A stretch of DNA of 64,000 nt from Prevotella sp. 10(H) (GTDB lineage Bacteria; Bacteroidota; Bacteroidia; Bacteroidales; Dysgonomonadaceae). The notes under the pieces are model-generated. The model searched no databases and had not been told where the DNA came from. It saw only the letters and a list, made by a program, of their open reading frames with translations. This document shows positions 38,341 to 47,056 of this stretch, piece by piece. The position numbers were made by a program, and so were the translations under genes. Where the stretch lies: contig NZ_JOMI01000007.1 in NCBI RefSeq assembly GCF_000711235.1, positions 832,490 through 896,489 on the forward strand, read 5' to 3'. Within the stretch, counting starts at the first letter, position 1; each line of letters opens with the position of its first letter.

Positions 38341-41289
38341 ATGCAAAACAAAGGATTTGTAATCACGTTTTCCATTCTGCTTACATTAGTCTGTTTGTAT
38401 TATCTGTCTTTTACGTTTGTAACAAGAAGTTATGACAAAAAGGCGGAACAATACGCAACGGCTTATGCTGAAGCGAATGCAAAAGGTGATCAACAACTGC
38501 AAGACGAGTTGTATAACAGACAATACACTCACTACCTCGACTCTATGTCGACCGAAAGGGTTTGGTTTACTTTTTCCATCTTTGGTGCTAAAGACATGGG
38601 TTACACCCTGAAAGAGTGCCGTGAGAAAGAAATAGGACTGGGACTCGACCTTAAGGGTGGTATGAGCGTTATTGTAGAAGTAGACGCTGCGGCCGTATTA
38701 CGTTCGTTAGGAGACCCTGACAACGAAGCATTCAATACAGCGCTGGCTGAAGCTTCTGAAGAAAACAGAAAAGGTAGCAACCGTGACTATATCACTATTT
38801 TTGTAGATAAGTTCAGAGCAGCTAACGGAAACGACAGGCTGGCCGGAATATTTACTACAAAATTACGCGACCAGATACAACCGAATGACAGGGATGATAA
38901 AGTTATCGCTGCTTTAAGAACAGAACTACAGAGTGTAGCAGATAACTCGTTTAATGTACTTCGTACACGTATTGACCGTTTTGGGGTTGTTGCTCCGAAC
39001 ATTCAGAAGCTTGATAATCGTGCTGAGCGTATTATGATTGAACTTCCGGGTATAAAAGAACCGGATCGTGTAAGAAAGCTATTGCAGGGAAGTGCAAACC
39101 TTGAGTTTTGGAAAACATATACCGTAAATGAAATACAAGGATATATCAATGTCTTGAACGAACGCTCGCGGGAAGCTTTAGAATCTTTGAATGCGACTGA
39201 CTCCACTTTAGTAAGTGACTCTGTAAAGGCATTGGATACACGTACTCTTGGCTTTACTAAACCATTTATGGAGAACTTCAGAAGTGGTGGTATGGGAGCT
39301 ATGGTAGGTATTGTTCATAAAAATGATACTGCGGCCGTAAATGCAATTCTGCGGAAATATCAGGATGCGTATCCACCGGATTTGAAATTTGCATGGGGAT
39401 TCAAAGCAGAAGACCTAAGAGAAACAGAAATAACATTGTATGCGCTTCGTGGAGATGGTCTTAAGAAAGGACCTGCTTTGGACGGTGAGGTTGTAGTTTC
39501 TGCAAAAGCCGATCAATCTCAGCACGGTGCTGCATGGGAAGTTGATATGCAAATGAATACAGTCGGTACTCAGCGTTGGGCTGCAATTACAGGAGCAGAA
39601 GTAGGTCGGTCTATAGCTATTGTGCTTGACGGTTCTGTATATTCAGCGCCTAACGTAAATGGTAAGATCGATGGCGGACGCTCTCAGATAACAGGTAATT
39701 TTACTCCTGAGGATGCGAAAGACTTGGAGAATGTATTGAGATCGGGTAAAATGAAAGCAGGAGTGCGTATTGTACAGGAAGATGTTGTAGGTCCGTCATT
39801 GGGTCAGGAAGCAATAGAAGCCGGTATGATTTCATTTATACTTGCAATCATTCTTGTAATGGCCTATATGTGCCTTATGTACGGATTTATTCCGGGCTTG
39901 GTTGCTGATGCTGCTCTATTAATAAACTTCTTCTTTACGATGGGTATACTTGCTTCATTCGGAGCAGTGCTTACCTTGCCGGGAATAACGGGGCTTATAT
40001 TATCATTAGGTATGGCAGTCGATGCAAACGTGTTGATATATGAGCGTGCGAAAGAAGAACTGAGAGCCGGAAAGAATACGAAGGTTGCGATTATGGATGG
40101 TTATAAACATGCATTTTCTGCTATATTCGATGCCAACCTGACTTCCGTTATCACTGCAGCAATACTTATTATATTTGGTACAGGAGCAATCCAAGGATTT
40201 GCCACTACCTTGATTATAGGTATTATTGCATCGTTTATCACAGCAGTATTCCTTACCCGTCTGTTCTACGATTATATGCTGAACAAGGGTAAATTCAGAA
40301 ATCTTACCTTTACTACTCCTATATCTAAGAACCTGTTTGTAAATACTAAGATCAATTTCTTGGGAATGACTAAGAAGATCATTATTATTTCAGCAGTAAT
40401 TCTGGTAGCTGGTATTGCTTCCATGTTTATAAACAGTATGAACTGGGGTATCGATTTCACAGGTGGACGTAACTATTTAGTACGTTTTGAACAGAAAGTT
40501 ACTGCCGGTGATGTTGAAAGATTGTTAGTCCCTGAATTTGAGGGGTCTACCGTGCAGGTATTGACAAGCGGATCTGCAAGTCAGGCTTCCAGTGCAAGTC
40601 AGGTACGTATAACTACCAACTATAAAATCGAGGATAACAGCGATGAGGTAGAAACTGAGATCAAAGATAAAATGACTAAGGCTCTTCAGGAATACCTGCC
40701 GTCGGGAAGTACTATAGATGATGCTATTCAGAGTTCTCAGCGTGTAGGGCCAAGTGTCGCAGAAGACCTTCAGAAGTCTGCATCGATAGCAGTTGTTTTA
40801 GCTATCTTATGTATGGGACTATATATTTTGATTCGTTTCCGCGATATAGCTTTCTCTGTAGGAACATTAGTTGCTGTAGCGCACGATGCTATTCTGGTAA
40901 TCTTCTTATATTCTATATTATATAAGATTATGCCGTTCTCGATGGAAGTCGATCAATCGTTTATCGCAGCGATATTGACAGTAGTAGGTTACTCTATCAA
41001 TGATAAAGTGGTTATCTTCGACCGTATCCGCGAGATCAGGACATTATATCCTAAACGCGACGTAACCGAAACTATCAATGAAGCTCTTAACTCGACATTA
41101 GGACGTACGGTAAATACTGCATTCAGTACATTGCTGGGTGTATTCATCATCTTCTTACTAGGTGGGGATACAATACGTAGCTTTACTTTTGCAATATTTA
41201 TAGGTATCATTATCGGAACATATTCATCATTGTTCATTGGTACTCCGGTAGCATGGGCAATGTTGAAAAAGAAACAAGTGAAAGAATAA
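38341..41289 (+). CDS. secDF: Fused SecD-SecF protein-export subunit
   Basis: The 982-residue protein joins SecD and SecF in one chain, as is usual in Bacteroidetes. The N-terminal membrane helix is followed by a large periplasmic region with GLDLKGGMSVIVEVD, then six helices with GMAVDANVLIYERAKEE, the motif of the SecD transmembrane part. The SecF half begins after about residue 670, with INSMNWGIDFTGGRNYLVRF and VGYSINDKVVIFDRIRE. It uses the proton gradient to help SecYEG release exported proteins in the periplasm. Two stacked terminators separate it from the convergent dnaB. Confidence 0.96.
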   Translation: MQNKGFVITFSILLTLVCLYYLSFTFVTRSYDKKAEQYATAYAEANAKGDQQLQDELYNRQYTHYLDSMSTERVWFTFSIFGAKDMGYTLKECREKEIGLGLDLKGGMSVIVEVDAAAVLRSLGDPDNEAFNTALAEASEENRKGSNRDYITIFVDKFRAANGNDRLAGIFTTKLRDQIQPNDRDDKVIAALRTELQSVADNSFNVLRTRIDRFGVVAPNIQKLDNRAERIMIELPGIKEPDRVRKLLQGSANLEFWKTYTVNEIQGYINVLNERSREALESLNATDSTLVSDSVKALDTRTLGFTKPFMENFRSGGMGAMVGIVHKNDTAAVNAILRKYQDAYPPDLKFAWGFKAEDLRETEITLYALRGDGLKKGPALDGEVVVSAKADQSQHGAAWEVDMQMNTVGTQRWAAITGAEVGRSIAIVLDGSVYSAPNVNGKIDGGRSQITGNFTPEDAKDLENVLRSGKMKAGVRIVQEDVVGPSLGQEAIEAGMISFILAIILVMAYMCLMYGFIPGLVADAALLINFFFTMGILASFGAVLTLPGITGLILSLGMAVDANVLIYERAKEELRAGKNTKVAIMDGYKHAFSAIFDANLTSVITAAILIIFGTGAIQGFATTLIIGIIASFITAVFLTRLFYDYMLNKGKFRNLTFTTPISKNLFVNTKINFLGMTKKIIIISAVILVAGIASMFINSMNWGIDFTGGRNYLVRFEQKVTAGDVERLLVPEFEGSTVQVLTSGSASQASSASQVRITTNYKIEDNSDEVETEIKDKMTKALQEYLPSGSTIDDAIQSSQRVGPSVAEDLQKSASIAVVLAILCMGLYILIRFRDIAFSVGTLVAVAHDAILVIFLYSILYKIMPFSMEVDQSFIAAILTVVGYSINDKVVIFDRIREIRTLYPKRDVTETINEALNSTLGRTVNTAFSTLLGVFIIFLLGGDTIRSFTFAIFIGIIIGTYSSLFIGTPVAWAMLKKKQVKE

Positions 41290-41310
41290 AACTGATAAGT
41301 TATAATATTA

Positions 41311-41340
41311 AAAGGAGTTGAATGATTTCAACTCCTTTTT
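41311..41340 (+). terminator. Rho-independent terminator of secDF
   Basis: A 12-bp perfect stem (AAAGGAGTTGAA with TTCAACTCCTTT) and a 4-base loop are followed by a T run. It lies 22 bp past the secDF stop. Confidence 0.9.
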
Positions 41341-41369
41341 TGTTCAACACGAAATTCGATACAAAATAA

Positions 41370-41398
41370 AAAAGACATTCTTATAAAGAATGTCTTTT
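41370..41398. terminator. Bidirectional terminator between secDF and dnaB
   Basis: A 13-bp perfect stem (AAAAGACATTCTT with AAGAATGTCTTTT) with a 3-base loop has A-rich and T-rich flanks, so it can stop transcription arriving from either side. It ends 24 bp before the dnaB stop codon. Confidence 0.85.
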
Positions 41399-41421
41399 TA
41401 TAATATGATATAGGATTTATT

Positions 41422-42948
41422 TTAGAACGGAACAAAATCATTCCCCGATCCTTGCATTGGTTGAAAATCCTGACCGGAGGCAGGAGCAGGAGATGATGAG
41501 TTAATTTTCGATGAAAAGTTTTGCCCTGCACCGAAATTATAATCGTCATCAATATTCTGGAAACGGGCAAATTCACTCTTGAATCGAAGTAAAACATCTC
41601 CTGTGGCACCGTTACGATGCTTGGCAATGATAATCTCTGCCAGTCCGATAAGAGAATTACCTTTATCGTCTTCAAAGATCTTATAATATTCAGGACGGTG
41701 GATGAAGCAAACCATATCGGCATCCTGCTCAATGGCTCCTGATTCGCGAAGGTCGGATAGTTGCGGTCGCTTTCCTTCGGCACCTGCACGCCCTTCTACA
41801 CCACGATTTAGCTGCGATAAGGCAATGATAGGGATATTCAATTCCTTTGCAAGCCCTTTCAATGAACGCGATATCATACTTACTTCCTGCTCACGGCTAC
41901 CGTAGTTCATCCCGCTTGCATTCATCAATTGAAGGTAGTCGATAATAATCATCTTAATGCCATGCTCGCGTACCAGACGGCGCGCTTTTGTCCTCAACTC
42001 AAATACGGAGAGGCTCGGAGTATCATCAATATAGAGCGGTGCGTCGTATAGTTCTTTTATTTTGAAGTCTAACTGTTCCCATTCATAAGGAAGCAGTTGC
42101 CCGTTCTTTATCTTTTCGCCCGGTATTTCGCACGTATTTACTATCAGACGATTTACCAGCTGTACATTCGACATCTCCAGTGAAAATAGTGCAACCGGAT
42201 AACCGTAAGAGACCGCCATATTTTTAGCCATTGAAAGTACAAACGCTGTCTTACCCATTGCAGGACGGGCAGCAATGATTACGAGGTCGGAATTCTGCCA
42301 ACCGGATGTTATTTTGTCTAATGGAGTAAATCCTGTTTGCAAACCGCTTAGCCCTTCCGGACGATTAGCTGCTATTTCAAGCAGATTTAACGCCTCCTTA
42401 ATAACCGGATTAATCTGGGTTACGTCCTTTTTTACGTTGCCTTGAGATATTTCGAAGAGCTTACTTTCGGCTTCCTGCATCAGATCATCCACATCGGATG
42501 TCTCATCAAAAGCTTTGTTGGTAACAAGCGACGAGAAAGATATCAGCTCGCGCGCCAGATATTTCTGTGCAATGATGCGTGCATGAAATTCTATATGTGC
42601 TGCCGATGCTACCTTTTCTGTCAGTTGTGCAATGTAGACAGGACCGCCTACAGATTCCAGTTCGCCGTCTTTCTTCAATTGCTCGACAACAGTCAACATA
42701 TCTATCGGTGCCTGACGGACTGCCAGATCGACAATTGCACGGTATATTATCTGGTGTATATTATCATAAAAACTTTCGGGTTTCAAAATATCACTTACAA
42801 GAGAATAGGCATCTTTCTCGAGCATTAAAGCGCCGAGAATAGCTTCTTCAAGTTCTCGGGCCTGAGGTTGCACTCTGCCTATATCCGGTAATAAATTGTT
42901 TTCTTTGGGCTTTCTTCTCCCCTGGGTTTTATTATTTGCGTCAGCCAT
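41422..42948 (-). CDS. dnaB: Replicative DNA helicase DnaB
   Basis: The 508-residue hexameric helicase unwinds DNA at the replication fork. It has the N-terminal all-helical domain (LEEAILGALMLEKDAYSLV), the Walker A motif ARPAMGKTAF, the Walker B-like MIIIDYLQLMN, the DnaB signature with SQLNRGVEGR, and the arginine region LRESGAIEQDAD. The C-terminal tail (about 40 residues rich in Ser, Pro and Gln) is not conserved. No intein is present. A -7 box is 31 bp upstream. Confidence 0.97.
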   Translation of the reverse strand: MADANNKTQGRRKPKENNLLPDIGRVQPQARELEEAILGALMLEKDAYSLVSDILKPESFYDNIHQIIYRAIVDLAVRQAPIDMLTVVEQLKKDGELESVGGPVYIAQLTEKVASAAHIEFHARIIAQKYLARELISFSSLVTNKAFDETSDVDDLMQEAESKLFEISQGNVKKDVTQINPVIKEALNLLEIAANRPEGLSGLQTGFTPLDKITSGWQNSDLVIIAARPAMGKTAFVLSMAKNMAVSYGYPVALFSLEMSNVQLVNRLIVNTCEIPGEKIKNGQLLPYEWEQLDFKIKELYDAPLYIDDTPSLSVFELRTKARRLVREHGIKMIIIDYLQLMNASGMNYGSREQEVSMISRSLKGLAKELNIPIIALSQLNRGVEGRAGAEGKRPQLSDLRESGAIEQDADMVCFIHRPEYYKIFEDDKGNSLIGLAEIIIAKHRNGATGDVLLRFKSEFARFQNIDDDYNFGAGQNFSSKINSSSPAPASGQDFQPMQGSGNDFVPF

Positions 42949-42979
42949 TGCTTTTGTTAGATTCTCTTCTATTATTATT

Positions 42980-42987
42980 CAAAGATA
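42980..42987 (-). promoter_or_regulatory. Predicted dnaB -7 box (TATCTTTG)
   Basis: On the minus strand TATCTTTG matches TAnnTTTG and lies 31 bp before the dnaB ATG, which predicts a leader of about 25 bases. Confidence 0.6.
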
Positions 42988-43120
42988 AGAGAAATAATGC
43001 TAGCAGGCTAGTTAAGTTATGAACAGCTATGTTAATAACTTCTATGTTTTACATCCGTTCTATGCTTACGAAAGCGTGGATATAGTATTAGTTAAAATGT
43101 AAAGATTTATATTATAAGCT

Positions 43121-44116
43121 TTACGGATTATATTTTGATTCTTTTAAAATCGTTTGTGCATCCGTTCCGATAAGGTCTGTGAGGGTGACTCCTTTCTTTT
43201 TTGCATACAAGTCTACTATCTGCCAGCCTATCCAACTGCCGATACGTCCGGGAGAATCTTTTGATATCGCAGCGGTATAGGCACCGTCGTTGATGAAACG
43301 GGTGATAACCATATGGTCGGTAGAATAGAGATAATTTTGCTTAACGATAGTTTGCCATGTCGATTTCTCATTGTGTTTACTCCACTCATATTGCGTTGTG
43401 GTGTATCCGATAAGGTCCTCAGCTTTCTTCTCAGGAAGCAATGCCGACAGGATATAAAGAACTTTCCCTTCATAAATAATTGCCGACAGGAGATTTTGTT
43501 GATCTTCCTCATCAGCTTTAATTATGTCACTCATAAGCCATGCTTTGAGATAGTCTCTGACCAGAAACTGAGGTTGCATCTGCTGGCGCTCGAAAGGTTG
43601 GAAAAACTCCTGATAAGCACCATAATCGCTACCCAGATATTTATCGGTCGATATGGAAATGAGGTTGTTTAAAATGATCACATTTTCTTTAAACCCTGAT
43701 ACATGCATAGCCAGTTCCGGTAGTTTTCTCCCTCTGAATTTCTCTGCGATACGATCATTGACTTCACCTAGTTCTTCTTCGTAGGATGTAATATCCGCAA
43801 ATGTTTTCAGGGACTCTTTATAGATATCTATCAACATAGGATGAGCGAAGTACTCCCTCAATGTCGGAAAGAAAGTTCCCGGGTCGCTGTTATCCATTGC
43901 TATACGACCGAATGCAGGCAGAAGGAGCGGGTATTTTTCTTTCAGCCCCGATTCTTTTACGGCATCAGGATTTTGAAGATAAGAATATAAATCTTTATCG
44001 AAGCGGGTTATCGTAATTTTTTTCTGTGGCGTCTCATCTCCGCTTTTCTTTGTCGTGCCCGAGCAACCAATAAAACATATAATAGCAAATATTATGGGGT
44101 AAAATAGATTTTTCAT
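43121..44116 (-). CDS. gldB: GldB-type lipoprotein
   Basis: The 331-residue protein has a lipoprotein signal (IIFAIICFIGCSGTT, lipidated at the Cys). The GldB domain includes ITRFDKDLYSYL, YPLLLPAFGRIAMDN and the later block SPGRIGSWIGWQIVDLY. In Flavobacterium, GldB is needed for gliding. In Bacteroidales, which do not glide in the same way, homologues are kept next to housekeeping genes with unknown roles. I see no other gliding or type IX secretion genes in this window, so the symbol indicates family rather than role. Confidence 0.85.
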   Translation of the reverse strand: MKNLFYPIIFAIICFIGCSGTTKKSGDETPQKKITITRFDKDLYSYLQNPDAVKESGLKEKYPLLLPAFGRIAMDNSDPGTFFPTLREYFAHPMLIDIYKESLKTFADITSYEEELGEVNDRIAEKFRGRKLPELAMHVSGFKENVIILNNLISISTDKYLGSDYGAYQEFFQPFERQQMQPQFLVRDYLKAWLMSDIIKADEEDQQNLLSAIIYEGKVLYILSALLPEKKAEDLIGYTTTQYEWSKHNEKSTWQTIVKQNYLYSTDHMVITRFINDGAYTAAISKDSPGRIGSWIGWQIVDLYAKKKGVTLTDLIGTDAQTILKESKYNP

Positions 44117-44139
44117 TTGTTTCCTTTTAATATTTCTTC

Positions 44140-44171
44140 TTTGCGAAGGTAACTTATATTTCTTAAATTTG
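44140..44171 (+). promoter_or_regulatory. Predicted promoter (TTTG, 20 bp, TAAATTTG) overlapped by a dyad
   Basis: TTTG at 44140-44143 and TAAATTTG at 44164-44171 are 20 bases apart, the best -33/-7 pair in the window. A 6-bp inverted repeat (GCGTAG and CTACGC, 44171-44188) starts at the last base of the -7 box, where a repressor or initiating transcript could be affected. Confidence 0.65.
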
Positions 44172-44212
44172 CGTAGCTTTTACTACGCCATATAATTTAA
44201 ACGTACAAAATT

Positions 44213-44560
44213 ATGCTTTATTTTAAAGAAGATATCCCCAACAATGACAGTAAACTGATTTATATTTATCAGAATATCACTGTTACAGATATGCAAAAAG
44301 AGGTAGAAACGCTTATGCTGTCTCTCGGTTATAAACACTTAGGACAGGGACTTTTTGAAAAAGGAAACAGAGTGATGCGTCTGCTTTTCGGGGCATTTTG
44401 CAAATATTTTAAATTCAGGGTATATGTAGATGACTACGACAAAGGTGAAGTAAAAGTAACCGTGTCGAAAGATACGACAGGACTGTCGGGTGGGGCAATA
44501 GGTGTGAATCAGGTGAAAAATGAATTCTACAAGTTGTCTAAGGCATTTCAAACAATATAA
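44213..44560 (+). CDS. Hypothetical protein, 115 residues
   Basis: I do not recognise this protein. It is soluble, with no membrane segment or signal, and alternates strands and helices: ITVTDMQKEVETLMLSLGY, then FKFRVYVDDYDKGEVKVTVS and a helical end, KNEFYKLSKAF. The strand-rich middle resembles a small sheet with basic and acidic faces. It is preceded by a strong promoter with a dyad and followed 70 bp later by tsaD. It may be a separate unit, with translation starting at the first ATG of the transcript. Confidence 0.6.
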   Translation: MLYFKEDIPNNDSKLIYIYQNITVTDMQKEVETLMLSLGYKHLGQGLFEKGNRVMRLLFGAFCKYFKFRVYVDDYDKGEVKVTVSKDTTGLSGGAIGVNQVKNEFYKLSKAFQTI

Positions 44561-44630
44561 TTAGGAATATGTTATAAGTTTCTATGCATTCAGGAATTTT
44601 ATAGCTTATAATTCAAATCATATCTCATAA

Positions 44631-45647
44631 ATGACGACCATATTAGGCATAGAATCATCCTGCGACGATACAGCTGCCGCAGTGATACAGGACGGTGTAC
44701 TATTATCAAATATAATTTCGAGCCAGAAAGTGCATGAAAGCTACGGCGGGGTTGTTCCTGAACTAGCTTCGCGTGCACATCAGCAAAATATTATCCCTGT
44801 AGTAGATCAGGCATTGAAGAAGGCCGGTGTAAGCAAGGCCGATCTGACGGCTATTGCCTTTACGCGCGGTCCGGGGCTTATGGGTTCTCTGCTTGTAGGT
44901 ACGTCTTTCGCCAAAGGCCTCTCATCGGCCCTTGATATTCCAATGATAGATGTGAATCATCTGCATGCACACGTACTGGCGCACTTCATCAAGGAAAATA
45001 AAGACGATAGCAATCAGCCTGCATTTCCTTTTCTCTGCCTACTCGTATCGGGTGGAAATTCCCAGATAATTCTTGTCAAATCGTATAAGGATATGGAGAT
45101 TATAGGCCAGACAATCGACGATGCTGCAGGCGAGGCTTTCGATAAATGTGCTAAAGTAATGGGATTGGGATATCCTGGAGGTCCTGTTGTCGACCGCTTG
45201 GCTAAAGAGGGTGATGCTACTAAATTCAAACTGAATAAACCGCACATGGCAGGTTATGATTATAGCTTCAGCGGATTGAAGACATCTTTCCTCTACCTTC
45301 TTCGCGACGAGTTGAAAAAAGATCCTGATTTCATAGAAAAAAATAAAGCTGATCTTTGCACTTCGCTTCAGAAGACAATCATAGATGTACTGATGGAGCA
45401 ATTGCGAAAGGCTGCAAAGGACCTAGGTATAAAAGAAGTTGCCGTAGCAGGCGGCGTATCGGCCAATTCGGGACTACGCACAGCTTTCGAAGATCATGCC
45501 AAGCGTTTAGGCTGGAAAATACATATACCGCCTTTCGGTTACACGACCGATAATGCAGCAATGATTGCCATGACAGGCTATTTTAAATATCCGGATGGGG
45601 ATTTCTGCCCGATGGATGCCGCTCCGTTTTCACGGGTAGTGATGTAA
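44631..45647 (+). CDS. tsaD: tRNA N6-adenosine threonylcarbamoyltransferase
   Basis: The 338-residue ASKHA-fold enzyme makes the t6A modification at A37 of tRNAs reading ANN codons, with TsaB and TsaE. It opens ILGIESSCDDTAAAVI, has the metal-binding His pair in VNHLHAHVLAH (His110 and His114), the phosphate loop LLVSGGNSQ, and the late metal-binding TDNAAMIAMTGY. Length is normal for the family. The 477-bp spacer after it holds several hairpins. Confidence 0.97.
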   Translation: MTTILGIESSCDDTAAAVIQDGVLLSNIISSQKVHESYGGVVPELASRAHQQNIIPVVDQALKKAGVSKADLTAIAFTRGPGLMGSLLVGTSFAKGLSSALDIPMIDVNHLHAHVLAHFIKENKDDSNQPAFPFLCLLVSGGNSQIILVKSYKDMEIIGQTIDDAAGEAFDKCAKVMGLGYPGGPVVDRLAKEGDATKFKLNKPHMAGYDYSFSGLKTSFLYLLRDELKKDPDFIEKNKADLCTSLQKTIIDVLMEQLRKAAKDLGIKEVAVAGGVSANSGLRTAFEDHAKRLGWKIHIPPFGYTTDNAAMIAMTGYFKYPDGDFCPMDAAPFSRVVM

Positions 45648-46124
45648 AATAGATTTTTCTTCCCATTCTATTCAAATAAAGCAAAAAGCCTTATCTTTGA
45701 ATTCAATTATAAACAGCCGTATTTTGGAAACTATTCTTTTGTATATATAATTTCGGGTCTGGTATTGCCTATACCGGCTGACTTTCCAATCTCTGTCTGA
45801 ACGGCTTCGGACAGATTCTGCTATATTTTATAATAAACAGTTATAATCGGTCATCAACCGATGTATTTATGTATGCTTTATGCTTAGGACATACGTAATT
45901 TGAATAAATGTAAAACGAAAATCTCTATATTTTGAAAGTAATCCTTTTATATACTTCACTGTAATATTAGTTCCCGGTACTTCGGACTAATATTCTTTTC
46001 GTTTGGGTAATCTGCTCAGATAGGATTCTTATTGTCCGATTTTCAGCAAAAAATAAATCCCGAAGCGACAGAGGTACAGCTTGAGAAAACAGTACACGTC
46101 GAAGATTAAGGATTATTTAAAAAT
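45648..46124. other. Gene-free spacer with four hairpins in a row
   Basis: No supported gene lies here. A TAnnTTTG box (TATCTTTG at 45692-45699) could start a leader of about 420 bases ahead of the DUF1062 gene. Downstream of it are four stem-loops: 45759-45777 (CTGGTAT with ATACCGG, one G-T pair), 45792-45815 (10 pairs, one G-T, loop CGGC), 45846-45862 (ATCGGT with ACCGAT), and 45963-45994 (AATATTAGTTC with GGACTAATATT, 11 pairs, one G-T). The second, third and fourth carry a CGG word in the loop or stem. An uncharacterised structured RNA or a long regulated leader is possible. Confidence 0.45.
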
Positions 46125-46730
46125 ATGGGAACAACAAAACACTTTGTCTGGACAGTCATACCTGCCGGCACACCTCTATATAAGAAAAAATGCACTAAAT
46201 GTAAGAGCAGCGATTATTATTACAGTAGCGACAGGTTTCGTATGAATTCGCAGAAAAGGACTATAGATGTATGGCTGATCTATAAATGTCAGATATGCGA
46301 TAATACATGCAATATTACAATATTGTCGAGAACGAAGCCCGAACTGATAGACAGAGAATTATATCGAAAATTCAGTATGAATGATGAAGAAACTGCATGG
46401 AAATACGCTTTTGATATGGATATAATCAGGAAAAACAAAATGGAAGCCGATTATGATAATATTGAATTTGATATAGTAGGAGATAATATTTCTTTAGAAG
46501 ATATTGCCAATATGGAAGAAAACTTTATAGAATTTGAAATAAGGGCGGCTTATCATCTCAATATAAAATTGCTTTCCGTCATAAGAAAGGGTCTTAATAT
46601 CTCTTCCGGCCGTTTGAAGAAAATGCTGGAAGCAGGTAGCATTAAGGTTCCTATGGACAATATAAAGAAATACAAGATCGGTAAGGGGACGTCTTTTACG
46701 ATTTGCCGTAAAAATCTGACGTCATTATAA
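46125..46730 (+). CDS. DUF1062 protein with N-terminal zinc ribbon
   Basis: The 201-residue protein has four Cys in two pairs (KKKCTKCKSSD and YKCQICDN), a zinc-ribbon-like arrangement in the first 65 residues. A helix-rich acidic part and a C-terminal basic helix region (LNISSGRLKKMLEAGSI) follow. The layout matches DUF1062, found in various Firmicutes and Bacteroidetes without known function; the C-terminus resembles an S4-like RNA-binding hairpin. It is flanked by the hairpin-rich spacer and by a strong terminator, so it is monocistronic. Confidence 0.8.
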   Translation: MGTTKHFVWTVIPAGTPLYKKKCTKCKSSDYYYSSDRFRMNSQKRTIDVWLIYKCQICDNTCNITILSRTKPELIDRELYRKFSMNDEETAWKYAFDMDIIRKNKMEADYDNIEFDIVGDNISLEDIANMEENFIEFEIRAAYHLNIKLLSVIRKGLNISSGRLKKMLEAGSIKVPMDNIKKYKIGKGTSFTICRKNLTSL

Positions 46731-47056
46731 TATGCCCAAAAGGGTTGCCTGATATATGGATTTAATATCCGAATGCAATCAGGCAAACTTTTTTTATTAA
46801 TTATATGACAATTAAACTATGAAAGAGGAAATATAAAGCATAGAATAAAGCTAATTTTTGTAATTATTTTAAAAAAATGACTATCTTAACAGCCTTAAAG
46901 ACAAGCTAGACGATGGAGGCTTACGTGGAAATAAACTTTATATTGAAAAATCTTAACTATTGATAAACTGTAAAGACGTTACACTCATTATTTTATGCAT
47001 ATAATAATATAGGGCTTTTGAGTACATGTCCGGTTCATTATATAATTTTAAAAATT
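46731..47056. other. Gene-free spacer with terminator; otherwise no feature seen
   Basis: Apart from the terminator at 46745-46796, this A/T-rich stretch holds only a short unsupported ten-codon frame and no clear TAnnTTTG box ahead of the M48 protease gene. Confidence 0.5.
46745..46796 (+). terminator. Rho-independent terminator of the DUF1062 gene
   Basis: A 9-bp stem (TTGCCTGAT with ATCAGGCAA) with an inner GGAT/ATCC hairpin is followed by a run of seven T. It starts 15 bp past the stop codon. Confidence 0.85.

Noticed and set aside
41328..41789. A 153-codon reverse frame overlapping the dnaB end and both terminators.
   Set aside because: It runs through dnaB in another frame and over two strong terminators; dnaB explains the region.
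47018..47056. TTG-started extension of the M48 protease.
   Set aside because: The added residues are unlike the family and a good ATG is at 47057.
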